A stretch of DNA of 64,000 nucleotides from NCBI GenBank assembly GCA_046296415.1, contig JBKBLN010000002.1:124001-188000 (forward strand), read 5' to 3'. Source of the stretch: CAYNRA01 sp046296415. Lineage in GTDB: Bacteria; Bacteroidota; Bacteroidia; Cytophagales; Spirosomataceae. Below, one piece after another: positions 8,346-16,212 of this stretch. Positions within the stretch are counted from its first letter, which is position 1; every line of letters begins with the position of its first letter. The translations under genes and the position numbers were made by a program. Below the pieces are notes generated by a model, which saw nothing but the letters and a program-made list of their open reading frames with translations, did not search any database and was not told where the DNA came from.

Positions 8346-9694
8346 AGGATGTATTGACTCAAGTCACGATTTTGAATTAATCCTTTCAATTTTTCCTCTA
8401 CCATGGGTACATCTACGGTGACGGTAGCTGGGGGAATCAGCACATCGGGTACCTCAAAAAGGAGATCATTTAGTAATCGACTCATTACGGTTTGAAGGCG
8501 TCTGGCTCCAATGTTTTCGACTTCGGAGTTGGCTTGAAAGGCATATTGAGCTAATTTTCGAAGCGCTTCCTCTGTAAATTCCAGATTTATTCCTTCACTG
8601 GCAAACATGGCTTCGTATTGCCGGGTTAGTGCATTTTTGGGTTTTTGAAGAATCTCAAAAAAATGATCCTCCGTCAAGGAGTTCAATTCCACTCGAATAG
8701 GGAAACGACCTTGAAGTTCAGGAATTAAATCCGACGGTTTGGCCACATGAAAAGCTCCTGCTGCTATGAATAAAACATGGTCAGTGGACACAGGACCATG
8801 TTTGGTTTGCACGGTGGAACCCTCCACAATGGGGAGAAGATCACGCTGAACACCCTCTCGGCTCACATCAGGTCCACCTGAACGTCCTTGGGAAACGGCA
8901 ATTTTATCAATTTCGTCGATGAAAATCATACCTAGATTTTCGGCCCGCCAGATCGCTTCTGATTTGACCTCCTCCATGTCGATCAGTTTTGCAGCCTCCT
9001 CCTCAAACAAAATTTTCCTTGCCTCTTCGATTGTCACTTTTCTTTTTTTCGCTCGTTTGGGTAACATCCCCCCAATCATTTCTTGGATGTTCATCATCGA
9101 AACATCATCCATAGGTCCGCCCATAACCCCGATATTGGGTGCATGAGTGGCTTGAACTTCGATTTCTATTTTTCGTTGATCGAGCTCACCGGATGAAAGT
9201 TTTTGCCGGAAGGCCTTACGGGTATTTTCGTTGAGGGTTTGTTCGGCCTCTTGGCCAGACCGCACGGGAGGGATTAAAATATCCAATAGCGCTTCTTCCA
9301 CCGCCTCCAAGGCTTTGGCCTTCACGGTTTCCTTTTTTTCGTTTCGAACCAAGTGAATGGATTGTTCCACTAAATCCCGCACCATGGATTCGACATCACG
9401 CCCAACATACCCTACTTCAGTAAATTTGGAAGCTTCTACCTTGGTGAAAGGGGCTTGGGCAATTTTGGCTAATCGCCGAGCAATTTCTGTTTTCCCCACC
9501 CCAGTAGAGCCAATCATGAGGATGTTATTGGGTACGATTTCGGACCGAATCTCCGACGGTGCATTCATTCGTCTCCACCGATTTCGAAGCGCAACGGCTA
9601 CATTTCGCTTGGCTTCGGCTTGACCAATAATGTACTTGTCCAGTTCTTGCACAATGGCTTGTGGGGTGAGTGATTCAATGTTGGGTTGCATCAT
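8342..9694 (-). CDS. hslU: ATP-dependent protease ATPase subunit HslU (ClpY)
   Basis: A 450-residue AAA+ unfoldase from ATG 9694; a TTG at 9703 is in frame but less likely. It has the family start LTPQAIVQELDKYIIGQ, Walker A GSTGVGKTE (62-70), Walker B FIDEIDKIA, the I-domain insertion between them, sensor-2 GARRL, and the C-terminal DLSQYIL tail that inserts into HslV. Normally hslV lies directly upstream; here the upstream gene is the Lrp-type regulator, 10 bases away, and no hslV is in the window. The protease must be encoded elsewhere or be missing. Confidence 0.95.
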   Translation of the reverse strand: MMQPNIESLTPQAIVQELDKYIIGQAEAKRNVAVALRNRWRRMNAPSEIRSEIVPNNILMIGSTGVGKTEIARRLAKIAQAPFTKVEASKFTEVGYVGRDVESMVRDLVEQSIHLVRNEKKETVKAKALEAVEEALLDILIPPVRSGQEAEQTLNENTRKAFRQKLSSGELDQRKIEIEVQATHAPNIGVMGGPMDDVSMMNIQEMIGGMLPKRAKKRKVTIEEARKILFEEEAAKLIDMEEVKSEAIWRAENLGMIFIDEIDKIAVSQGRSGGPDVSREGVQRDLLPIVEGSTVQTKHGPVSTDHVLFIAAGAFHVAKPSDLIPELQGRFPIRVELNSLTEDHFFEILQKPKNALTRQYEAMFASEGINLEFTEEALRKLAQYAFQANSEVENIGARRLQTVMSRLLNDLLFEVPDVLIPPATVTVDVPMVEEKLKGLIQNRDLSQYIL

Positions 9695-9704
9695 GGCATT
9701 CAAT

Positions 9705-10160
9705 TTAAGAAAATGGGGGTATGTGCTTGATTTCTTTTAAAACAAATGTGCTGTTTAAAACACCGATATTCTCGATTTTAGATAATTTGTATTTAACAAA
9801 GTCATGATAATCGTCCAGACTTTTCACTTGAATCTTTAATAGGAAATCGACTTGTCCAGCCATATGATAACATTCTAAAACCTCTTCTAGTTTCTGAATT
9901 TCTTGTTCGAATCGTTCAATAAACGCTTCACTGTGATAGCGCATCGAAACCTGACAGAAGGTGGTCATGGTTTTTTCCACCAAATTGCTATCGATTACGG
10001 CCGTGTAGCGTTTGATGACTCCGGTTTGCTCAAGTCGGCGAATCCGATCATAGACCGGAGAAACCGTCAGATTCAAACGGGTGGCAAGCTCTTTAGCCGT
10101 AATTTTGGCATCCTTTTGAAGTGCTCTCAGGATCGCCCAATCCGTTTCATCTAATAACAT
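9705..10160 (-). CDS. Lrp/AsnC-family transcriptional regulator
   Basis: A 151-residue regulator. An N-terminal winged helix-turn-helix (ILRALQKDAKITAKELA, then SPVYDRIRRLEQTGVI) is followed by a RAM/AsnC effector domain (CYHMAGQVDFLLKIQV). These proteins form octamers that sense amino acids. The gene is divergent from the threonine-degradation operon and cotranscribed with hslU. Identical CGTAA-TTT-TTACG palindromes sit just downstream of both divergent -7 boxes, so autoregulation and control of the threonine genes is the natural inference. The effector is not known from sequence. Confidence 0.92.
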   Translation of the reverse strand: MLLDETDWAILRALQKDAKITAKELATRLNLTVSPVYDRIRRLEQTGVIKRYTAVIDSNLVEKTMTTFCQVSMRYHSEAFIERFEQEIQKLEEVLECYHMAGQVDFLLKIQVKSLDDYHDFVKYKLSKIENIGVLNSTFVLKEIKHIPPFS

Positions 10161-10163
10161 TTC

Positions 10164-10188
10164 CGTAATTTTTACGTCTCCAAATTTA
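10164..10188 (-). promoter_or_regulatory. Promoter and operator of the Lrp-type gene
   Basis: On the minus strand a -7 box TAAATTTG (10188-10181) is followed after 4 bases by the palindrome CGTAATTTTTACG (10164-10176), itself 3 bases before the ATG. The operator therefore covers the likely transcription start and ribosome-binding region. Confidence 0.65.
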
Positions 10189-10288
10189 CATTACACATTG
10201 AATTTCCAATTATTTACGACAATTTCGAACTATTTGCCCATTTTTTACGATTTAATATATCGTTTTATATTTTAATTACGCAATTAAG

Positions 10289-10312
10289 TAGATTTGTATC
10301 GTAATTTTTACG
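10289..10312 (+). promoter_or_regulatory. Promoter and operator of the threonine-degradation operon
   Basis: A -7 box TAGATTTG (10289-10296) is followed after 3 bases by CGTAATTTTTACG (10300-10312), identical to the copy in front of the divergent regulator. Between them, AT-rich half-sites such as TTTACGATTTAATATATCGT (10243-10262) may hold further regulator dimers. Confidence 0.65.
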
Positions 10313-10327
10313 AATCATCAACACGAT

Positions 10328-11272
10328 ATGGATACTTTTTTGATTATTGGGGCAAAAGGGCAAATTGGTTCGGCTTTGCAGGCGGCACTACTTCAATCGA
10401 ATCGCCCAGACCAGGTAATTGCCAGCGACTTACGGGGTGATTTGGCAGCGGCACACCCTGTATATCCATTGGATGCCACAGATGCCCAGGCGGTCGCTTC
10501 GATTATTCGCAAATTTAAAGTCACGCACGTTTTCCACCTTGCGGCTATTTTATCGGCCACAGGCGAGCAAAATCCTTTGGGTGCCTGGCATATTAATATG
10601 AATTCTTTGTTTTCCGTTTTAGAAGCATGTCGAGAATTAGGAGTAAAGAAAGTATTTTATCCGAGTTCTATGGCTGTTTTTGGGCCTGATGCCCCTAAGA
10701 TAAAAACGCCCCAGTTTACGCCATTGAATCCGACTACAGTTTATGGCATTTCAAAAGTAGCCGGTGAACATTGGGCCTCTTACTATTTTACAAAATATGG
10801 ATTGGATGTACGGTCCATTCGATACCCTGGCATCATTTCCTATGAAACACCTCCCGGTGGTGGTACCACAGATTACGCGGTTGAAATTTTTTATCAAGCC
10901 GCTAAACAGGAGCTGTTCCGTTGTTTTGTTTCCGAGGAAACCGTGTTACCCATGATATACATGCCGGATGCCATACGCGCCACCTTAAGCTTAATGGATG
11001 CGCCGGCTCACCAGATCTCTGTTCGGAATTCGTACAACCTCGCTGGGTTCTCATTTTCTGCAGGCGAGCTGGTAAAGGCTGTCCAAAACCATTATCCTGA
11101 TCTACAGGTGGAGTATCATCCAGATCACCGCCAACTCATAGCGAATTCTTGGCCTCAAAGCATTGATGATCAAGTAGCCCAAAACGACTGGGGTTGGAAA
11201 CCCACCTTCAATCTACACTCCATGACCCAGAATATGGTTCAAAATCTTCAGATCCCTATTGTTTTATCCTAA
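10328..11272 (+). CDS. NAD-dependent L-threonine 3-dehydrogenase, SDR type
   Basis: A 314-residue extended short-chain dehydrogenase/reductase with GAKGQIGSAL (Rossmann GxxGxxG), FHLAAILS, and catalytic YGISKVAGE (YxxxK). Similar SDR proteins are known as threonine dehydrogenases unrelated to zinc-dependent Tdh and oxidise L-threonine to 2-amino-3-ketobutyrate. The next gene, 11 bases on, is kbl, which consumes that product; this context is the strongest reason for the call. A plain UDP-sugar epimerase is the alternative. Cytoplasmic, likely under the divergent Lrp-type regulator. Confidence 0.85.
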   Translation: MDTFLIIGAKGQIGSALQAALLQSNRPDQVIASDLRGDLAAAHPVYPLDATDAQAVASIIRKFKVTHVFHLAAILSATGEQNPLGAWHINMNSLFSVLEACRELGVKKVFYPSSMAVFGPDAPKIKTPQFTPLNPTTVYGISKVAGEHWASYYFTKYGLDVRSIRYPGIISYETPPGGGTTDYAVEIFYQAAKQELFRCFVSEETVLPMIYMPDAIRATLSLMDAPAHQISVRNSYNLAGFSFSAGELVKAVQNHYPDLQVEYHPDHRQLIANSWPQSIDDQVAQNDWGWKPTFNLHSMTQNMVQNLQIPIVLS

Positions 11273-11283
11273 TTATAGTACCC

Positions 11284-12480
11284 ATGTTTGGAAACGTTAG
11301 AGCATCATTACAAGCTGAATTAGCCGAAATCGAAGCGGCTGGTTTATTTAAAAAAGAACGAATTATAGCCTCCCCACAAGCTGCCGACATCACCTTGTCT
11401 TCCGGACAGGAGGTCTTGAATTTTTGTGCCAATAATTACTTGGGTTTATCCTCCCATCCAGAAGCGATTGCAGCCGCACACAAAGCCATTGATACCCACG
11501 GTTTCGGACTTTCGTCCGTTCGATTTATTTGTGGCACTCAGGATATTCATAAAACCCTGGAACAAAAGACAGCCGAGTTTCTTGGAATGGAGGATTGCAT
11601 ACTGTACGCTGCTGCTTTTGATGCCAATGGTGGCGTATTTGAACCCTTATTAAATGAACAGGATGCCATAGTTTCGGATGAACTCAATCACGCTTCCATC
11701 ATTGATGGTATTCGCTTGTGTAAGGCCAAAAGATTTCGGTACAAAAATAACGACATGGCAGATCTTCGGTCACAATTGGAAGCCGCAAGATCAGCTGGGA
11801 GTCGTCGTATCCTACTTGTAACCGACGGAGTTTTTTCTATGGATGGAACCATCGCCCAATTAGATAAAATCTGTGATTTGGCAGATGAGTATGAAGCCAT
11901 GGTCATGGTCGATGAATGCCATGCAACTGGATTCATGGGGCAAACCGGCCGAGGAACCCATGAATTGAAAGGTGTGATGGGACGTATCGATATCATTACT
12001 GGTACCTATGGGAAAGCCTTAGGAGGTGCTTCAGGTGGTTTTACGGCAGCCCGGAAAGAAATTGTGGATATTTTGCGGCAACGTTCCAGACCTTATCTTT
12101 TCTCGAATACCTTAGCTCCTGCGATTGTGGGCGCGTCTATTGCTGTTCTCGATTTACTCACGCAATCGACTGAACTTCGGGATAAATTGGAGCGGAATAC
12201 TCGGTATTTCCGAGAGGCCATGACCGCCGCCGGATTTGATATTCTTCCGGGAGAACATCCGATTACCCCCATCATGCTATATGATGCCCCATTGGCGCAG
12301 CAATTTGCGGCGGAACTCCTCCACGAGGGTATTTATGTCATTGGATTCTTTTATCCGGTGGTCCCTAAGGGCAAAGCGAGGATTCGGGTCCAGATTTCGG
12401 CTGCCCATGAACTTGATCATTTGGAGAGAGCCGTTGCTGCTTTCACCAAGGTAGGAAAAAAGCTGGGTGTAATTTCTTAA
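11284..12480 (+). CDS. kbl: 2-amino-3-ketobutyrate CoA ligase (glycine C-acetyltransferase)
   Basis: A 398-residue PLP enzyme of the alpha-oxoamine synthase family that splits 2-amino-3-ketobutyrate with CoA into glycine and acetyl-CoA. Motifs are NFCANNYLGLSSHPE, DELNHASIIDG, DECHATGFMG and the PLP-lysine segment GTYGKALGGASGG. Length equals E. coli Kbl. The ATG at 11284 (MFGNVRASL) is preferred; upstream in-frame codons overlap the previous gene in a different frame. It completes a threonine-to-glycine operon, and a strong terminator follows. Confidence 0.95.
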   Translation: MFGNVRASLQAELAEIEAAGLFKKERIIASPQAADITLSSGQEVLNFCANNYLGLSSHPEAIAAAHKAIDTHGFGLSSVRFICGTQDIHKTLEQKTAEFLGMEDCILYAAAFDANGGVFEPLLNEQDAIVSDELNHASIIDGIRLCKAKRFRYKNNDMADLRSQLEAARSAGSRRILLVTDGVFSMDGTIAQLDKICDLADEYEAMVMVDECHATGFMGQTGRGTHELKGVMGRIDIITGTYGKALGGASGGFTAARKEIVDILRQRSRPYLFSNTLAPAIVGASIAVLDLLTQSTELRDKLERNTRYFREAMTAAGFDILPGEHPITPIMLYDAPLAQQFAAELLHEGIYVIGFFYPVVPKGKARIRVQISAAHELDHLERAVAAFTKVGKKLGVIS

Positions 12481-12484
12481 AAAA

Positions 12485-12515
12485 AAAGGCAGGATGTGGA
12501 TCCTGCCTTTTTACT
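12485..12515. terminator. Bidirectional terminator between kbl and bacilliredoxin gene
   Basis: AAAGGCAGGA (12485-12494) pairs with TCCTGCCTTT (12501-12510) around a 6-base loop, with A and T runs on either side, so it can serve both convergent transcripts. Confidence 0.85.
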
Positions 12516-12941
12516 TTATGCACAAACTTCTTCGTACACAGCGGCTAGGTGCTGTCCAATCATTTGAGCAGATCGTCCTTCAATATGATGACGCTCAACA
12601 AAATGTGCCAACTCGCCATCCTTAAACAACGCGATGGATGGAGAGGAAGGTGGGATATTGAACTCTGCCAAATATTCTCTTAGCTTGGCAGTGGCTTCGG
12701 TATCCACTCCGGCGAAGACAGTCAACAATTTTGATGGTTTAGCATCAGAAACTTCCAAAGACATGCGAACACCTGGACGACAGGTTCCGGCCGCACATCC
12801 GCAAACAGAATTAATAACAACCAACGCGGTTCCTTCTTTCTCGGCCATGAATTGATCCACGTCCGATGCGGTCAATAATTCGGAAAATCCGGCTGATATA
12901 AGCTCCTGTTTCATGGGAGCCACTAAGTGGGGAGGGTACAT
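12516..12941 (-). CDS. Bacilliredoxin, BrxA/BrxB (YphP/YqiW) family
   Basis: A 141-residue thioredoxin-fold protein with the family's CGC motif in NSVCGCAAGTCRPGVR, preceded by the usual MYPPHLVAPM start and later PSIALFKDGELAHF. Known members remove bacillithiol from S-bacillithiolated proteins. It ends the suf-type gene run, 23 bases after the DUF59 gene. With YtxJ at the other end of the suf block it argues that this organism makes bacillithiol, as many Bacteroidota do. Confidence 0.93.
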   Translation of the reverse strand: MYPPHLVAPMKQELISAGFSELLTASDVDQFMAEKEGTALVVINSVCGCAAGTCRPGVRMSLEVSDAKPSKLLTVFAGVDTEATAKLREYLAEFNIPPSSPSIALFKDGELAHFVERHHIEGRSAQMIGQHLAAVYEEVCA

Positions 12942-12964
12942 AGTCTGTATATTAAGATAAAAAA

Positions 12965-13282
12965 TTACATAAATCCAAGTTCAAGCTTCGCTACCTCCGA
13001 CATCATTTCGGTGGAATATGGGGGATCAAATGTCAGTTCAATGCTGACATCCGAGACTCCTTCCACGGCTCGAATTTTTTCTTCGATTTCACTAGGAATG
13101 GATTCTGCGGAAGGGCATGAAGGCGAAGTTAGGGTCATCAACACGTACACGTTGTTGACAGGAAAGATTTTGATATCATAAATGAGCCCTAATTCAAACA
13201 CATCTACTGGAATTTCGGGATCATACACTTCTTTGATTGCCTCGACTACTTTTTCTTTTAGGGCCAACTCTTCTGCCGTCAT
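12965..13282 (-). CDS. DUF59/MIP18-family Fe-S cluster assembly protein (SufT/PaaD-like)
   Basis: A 105-residue single-domain protein with VYDPEIPVDVFELGLIYDI and LTSPSCPSAESIP, both hallmarks of DUF59. The Cys in SPSCP is the conserved reactive residue. Members help mature Fe-S proteins and often accompany suf genes. Here it lies 13 bases after sufE and before the bacilliredoxin gene, on the same strand. The exact client is unknown. Confidence 0.93.
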   Translation of the reverse strand: MTAEELALKEKVVEAIKEVYDPEIPVDVFELGLIYDIKIFPVNNVYVLMTLTSPSCPSAESIPSEIEEKIRAVEGVSDVSIELTFDPPYSTEMMSEVAKLELGFM

Positions 13283-13295
13283 TGTTTTTTTTCGA

Positions 13296-13718
13296 TTAAT
13301 CTTTACTTACACTATAGGCTAATGCGTAGGACTTCATTTGTTTGACCATGGAGGCAAGTCCGTTGGATCGAGTCTGTGCTAAATGATTGGCCAACCCTAT
13401 TTTCTCAATAAAATACAAATCTGCATGAAGTATTTCATTTGGCGTATGGCCGGACAATACTTTTAGAAGCAAGCTTACCAAACCTTTCACTATAATGGCC
13501 TCCGAATCACCGTAAAAATAAAGTATCCCGTTTTTGTATTCGGCATGAAGCCATACCACCGATTGACATCCTTTGATGATATTGTCCTCCAATTTTTGAG
13601 CAGGATCAAGTCCAGGTAATTTCTTCCCTAGGTCAATGATGTATTCATATTTTTGTTCCCAATCATCAAATAGTTCAAAGTCCTCAATGATCTCGTTTTG
13701 AATGTCGTTTAGGGTCAT
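13296..13718 (-). CDS. sufE: Cysteine desulfuration protein SufE
   Basis: A 140-residue sulfur-transfer protein. The segment DNIIKGCQSVVWLHAEY carries the conserved active-site Cys that accepts persulfide from SufS, and FDDWEQKYEYIIDLGKKLP is the usual N-terminus. Its ATG overlaps the sufS stop by 4 bases, implying translational coupling and a matched SufS-SufE pair. The scaffold genes sufB, sufC and sufD are not in the window. Confidence 0.95.
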   Translation of the reverse strand: MTLNDIQNEIIEDFELFDDWEQKYEYIIDLGKKLPGLDPAQKLEDNIIKGCQSVVWLHAEYKNGILYFYGDSEAIIVKGLVSLLLKVLSGHTPNEILHADLYFIEKIGLANHLAQTRSNGLASMVKQMKSYALAYSVSKD

Positions 13719-14932
13719 GCCAAGAATTTTTTCACTTTATAGAGACCTTTTACCAGGCGATCTATTTCATCTTTGGTATTGTAAACAGCAAAAGAGGCTC
13801 GGGTAGTTCCCACCAACCCCAAACGCTTCATTAGGGGTTGGGTACAATGATGACCGGTACGAACCGCAATACCCTGTTGATCCAAGATAACACCTATGTC
13901 TTGTGGATGAATACCCTCCAAGGTAAACGAGATTACTCCAATTTTGTTAGGTGCAGTTCCAATAATGCGTAGGCCCTCGATCTGGCTTAACGCTTCGGTA
14001 CCGTAGTGTAGTAATTCGTCCTCCCAATGTGCTAATTGATTTCGGCCATAGCGTTGCACAAAGTCAATCGCTGCTTTCAGGGCAACAATATCGGCGATAT
14101 TGGGCGTACCAGCTTCAAATTTGAAGGGAATTTCGTTGTAGGTCGTTTTTTCAAACGTCACCTCTTTAATCATTTCGCCCCCACCTCGATAGGGTGGCAT
14201 GGCCTCCAAAAGACTTCGTTTTCCATATAAAATTCCGACTCCCGTGGGGCCGTAAATTTTATGGCCAGAAAAAACATAAAAGTCTACATCCATCGCCTGC
14301 ACATCCACCTCCAAGTGAGCAGATGCTTGCGCACCATCGATCAGCACCTTCGCTCCGACAGCGTGGGCTTTATCAATAATCAGTTGAACTGGATTGATAG
14401 TCCCCAATGCATTGGAGACGTGTACAACAGATACAAACTTTGTTTTCTCGGTGATCAAATCATCTAGGGAATCCAAGTCCAGCGCGCCATTTTCCAGCAA
14501 AGGAATGACCTTCAGAACGCACCCATTGGTCTCACACAGCATTTGCCACGGCACAATATTGGAGTGATGCTCGAGGGTACTGATTACGATTTCATCTCCC
14601 TCTTGCAAAAACGCTTTTCCATAAGTTTGAGCTACGAGGTTGATGCCATCGGTGGTGCCGTAAGTAAAAATAACCTCGGCTGGTTCGGCAGCATTCAGGA
14701 AGGAAGCCACTGTTTTTCTGGTTTCTTCAAACGCCCCGGTTGCTTTCTCGGCCAGAAAGTGGATCCCCCGGTGAATGTTGGCATTGTAGCCTTCATAATA
14801 CCCAGATAAAGCAGAAATAACCGATAAGGGCTTTTGTGTGGTGGCGGCGTTATCAAAATAAACCAAAGGATGCCCTTGCACCTGTTGGTTTAAGATGGGA
14901 AACTCTTGCCGTATTTGCTCAAGAAATTGCAT
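13715..14932 (-). CDS. sufS: Cysteine desulfurase SufS
   Basis: A 405-residue PLP enzyme of the group II (SufS/CsdA) desulfurases. It shows YFDNAATTQKP at the N-terminus, THEHHSN-like STLEHHSNIVPW, the PLP lysine in FSGHKIYGPTG, and the active Cys in RTGHHCTQPLM. It takes sulfur from cysteine for Fe-S cluster building, passing persulfide to SufE encoded next. It belongs to the leftward run from thrC to the bacilliredoxin; the gap to ytxJ is 48 bases. Confidence 0.96.
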   Translation of the reverse strand: MQFLEQIRQEFPILNQQVQGHPLVYFDNAATTQKPLSVISALSGYYEGYNANIHRGIHFLAEKATGAFEETRKTVASFLNAAEPAEVIFTYGTTDGINLVAQTYGKAFLQEGDEIVISTLEHHSNIVPWQMLCETNGCVLKVIPLLENGALDLDSLDDLITEKTKFVSVVHVSNALGTINPVQLIIDKAHAVGAKVLIDGAQASAHLEVDVQAMDVDFYVFSGHKIYGPTGVGILYGKRSLLEAMPPYRGGGEMIKEVTFEKTTYNEIPFKFEAGTPNIADIVALKAAIDFVQRYGRNQLAHWEDELLHYGTEALSQIEGLRIIGTAPNKIGVISFTLEGIHPQDIGVILDQQGIAVRTGHHCTQPLMKRLGLVGTTRASFAVYNTKDEIDRLVKGLYKVKKFLA

Positions 14933-14980
14933 GTATGGATGATTCGTTTCAGTGAAAACCCCATGTGGAATGGGAAAGTT

Positions 14981-15319
14981 TTAAGATAAAGCAGAAAGGA
15001 TTCCTTCCCAAGAAATCCCATAGTGAGACTCATGAAACCGAACCTTGCCATCTGAAATGACGAGCACTTGAGGGGATTCATGTTGGATATTCCATTTGGA
15101 TGCAACCGCATTGGATACCGACCGATAGGTGATCAAGTCTATCAGATAAAACTGCATTTTTTCTTGATACGCATCCTGAAAAGAGCGTTCAAAACGAGAT
15201 TTAGCCGTGGCACTAATCGGACATCGGGTACTATGCTTAAAGATAACTTGAGGTTGATGGAATGAGTCTTCCTGTATCTTTTCTAAAGTAAGTTCCTCGG
15301 ATAATGGTTGCCAGTTCAT
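14981..15319 (-). CDS. ytxJ: Bacillithiol-system redox protein YtxJ (monothiol bacilliredoxin)
   Basis: A 112-residue thioredoxin-fold protein with the single-Cys motif HSTRCPIS (CPxS), then FYLIDLITYRSVSNAVA and ESPQVLVIS, matching the YtxJ family. ATG 15319 (MNWQPLSEE) is chosen; the frame is open 15 codons further up but the family starts near here. YtxJ is predicted to act as a monothiol bacilliredoxin in the cytoplasm. It lies directly before sufS, pairing bacillithiol redox with sulfur mobilisation. Confidence 0.85.
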   Translation of the reverse strand: MNWQPLSEELTLEKIQEDSFHQPQVIFKHSTRCPISATAKSRFERSFQDAYQEKMQFYLIDLITYRSVSNAVASKWNIQHESPQVLVISDGKVRFHESHYGISWEGILSALS

Positions 15320-15378
15320 GTTGTGTTCAGCATTTACATTGGGTAACACAGAGGCAATGTCCAAAAGTTCGTCTTAAA

Positions 15379-16212
15379 TTACTCTACCATCAAATTATCT
15401 ATCAAACGGACTCCCTCCACATACACCGCGGTACAAATTGACCAACGCTTTCCAGGTCGCCAGGGGAAATCAACAGGTGTTAGGGCGGGAAATTGGACAA
15501 CCTCGAGATATTCTGGCTCCCAAGTGGATCGATTGGCCCATTGTTGCCAAATGATTCGCTTCGATTCCTCCCAATTTTCTCCTTGTTGTAATTTTATTTT
15601 TAACTCCTTCAAACCTTGAAAAATGGCACCTGCCTCTTCTTTGGCTTGCGAGGAAAGTCGCTGGTTTCGGGAAGACATGGCTAAGCCATTTTTCTCGCGC
15701 ACCGTCGGACAAGGGATGATTTCCACAGGAAAATCAAGCCCGTCTACCAGAGCTTGAATAACGGCCACTTGCTGTAAATCCTTTAACCCAAAATAGGCTC
15801 GGCTAGGCTTTACATGGTGAAACAATTTACTGACCACTTGCCCTACCCCTTGAAAATGCCCGGGCCGAAATTCGCCTTCTAAGATATGCTCTAAATACCC
15901 AAACTGCAGAGTAACCAGAGAGGGAGTAGGATAGATTTCCTCTACACTAGGCACATAGACGATTAAATCTCCCAGAGGCTCCAGCAACTCCAAATCCGAC
16001 TCCAAGGTCCTTGGATAGGCTTTTAGATCGTCAGGATTATTGAATTGAGTCGGATTAACGAATATACTGACTACAACTTCATCATTTTCAAGTAAGGCTT
16101 TCCGCACCAAAGCAAGGTGCCCTTCATGCAAGGCACCCATGGTGGGTACAAATCCGCGAGTACCAAAGGGAACTCCGAGGTCTATTTTCTTATAAAGGAT
16201 CTGAAGTGCCAT
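15379..16212 (-). CDS. panC: Pantothenate synthetase
   Basis: A 277-residue ATP-dependent ligase joining pantoate and beta-alanine in CoA biosynthesis. The motifs FVPTMGALHEGHLALVR (nucleotidyltransferase HxGH), FVNPTQFNNPDDL, RPGHFQGVGQVVSKLF, YFGLKDLQQ and MSSRNQRLS are all present. Length is typical. Its ATG lies inside the end of the EamA gene (23-base overlap), so the two are cotranscribed. Confidence 0.97.
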   Translation of the reverse strand: MALQILYKKIDLGVPFGTRGFVPTMGALHEGHLALVRKALLENDEVVVSIFVNPTQFNNPDDLKAYPRTLESDLELLEPLGDLIVYVPSVEEIYPTPSLVTLQFGYLEHILEGEFRPGHFQGVGQVVSKLFHHVKPSRAYFGLKDLQQVAVIQALVDGLDFPVEIIPCPTVREKNGLAMSSRNQRLSSQAKEEAGAIFQGLKELKIKLQQGENWEESKRIIWQQWANRSTWEPEYLEVVQFPALTPVDFPWRPGKRWSICTAVYVEGVRLIDNLMVE

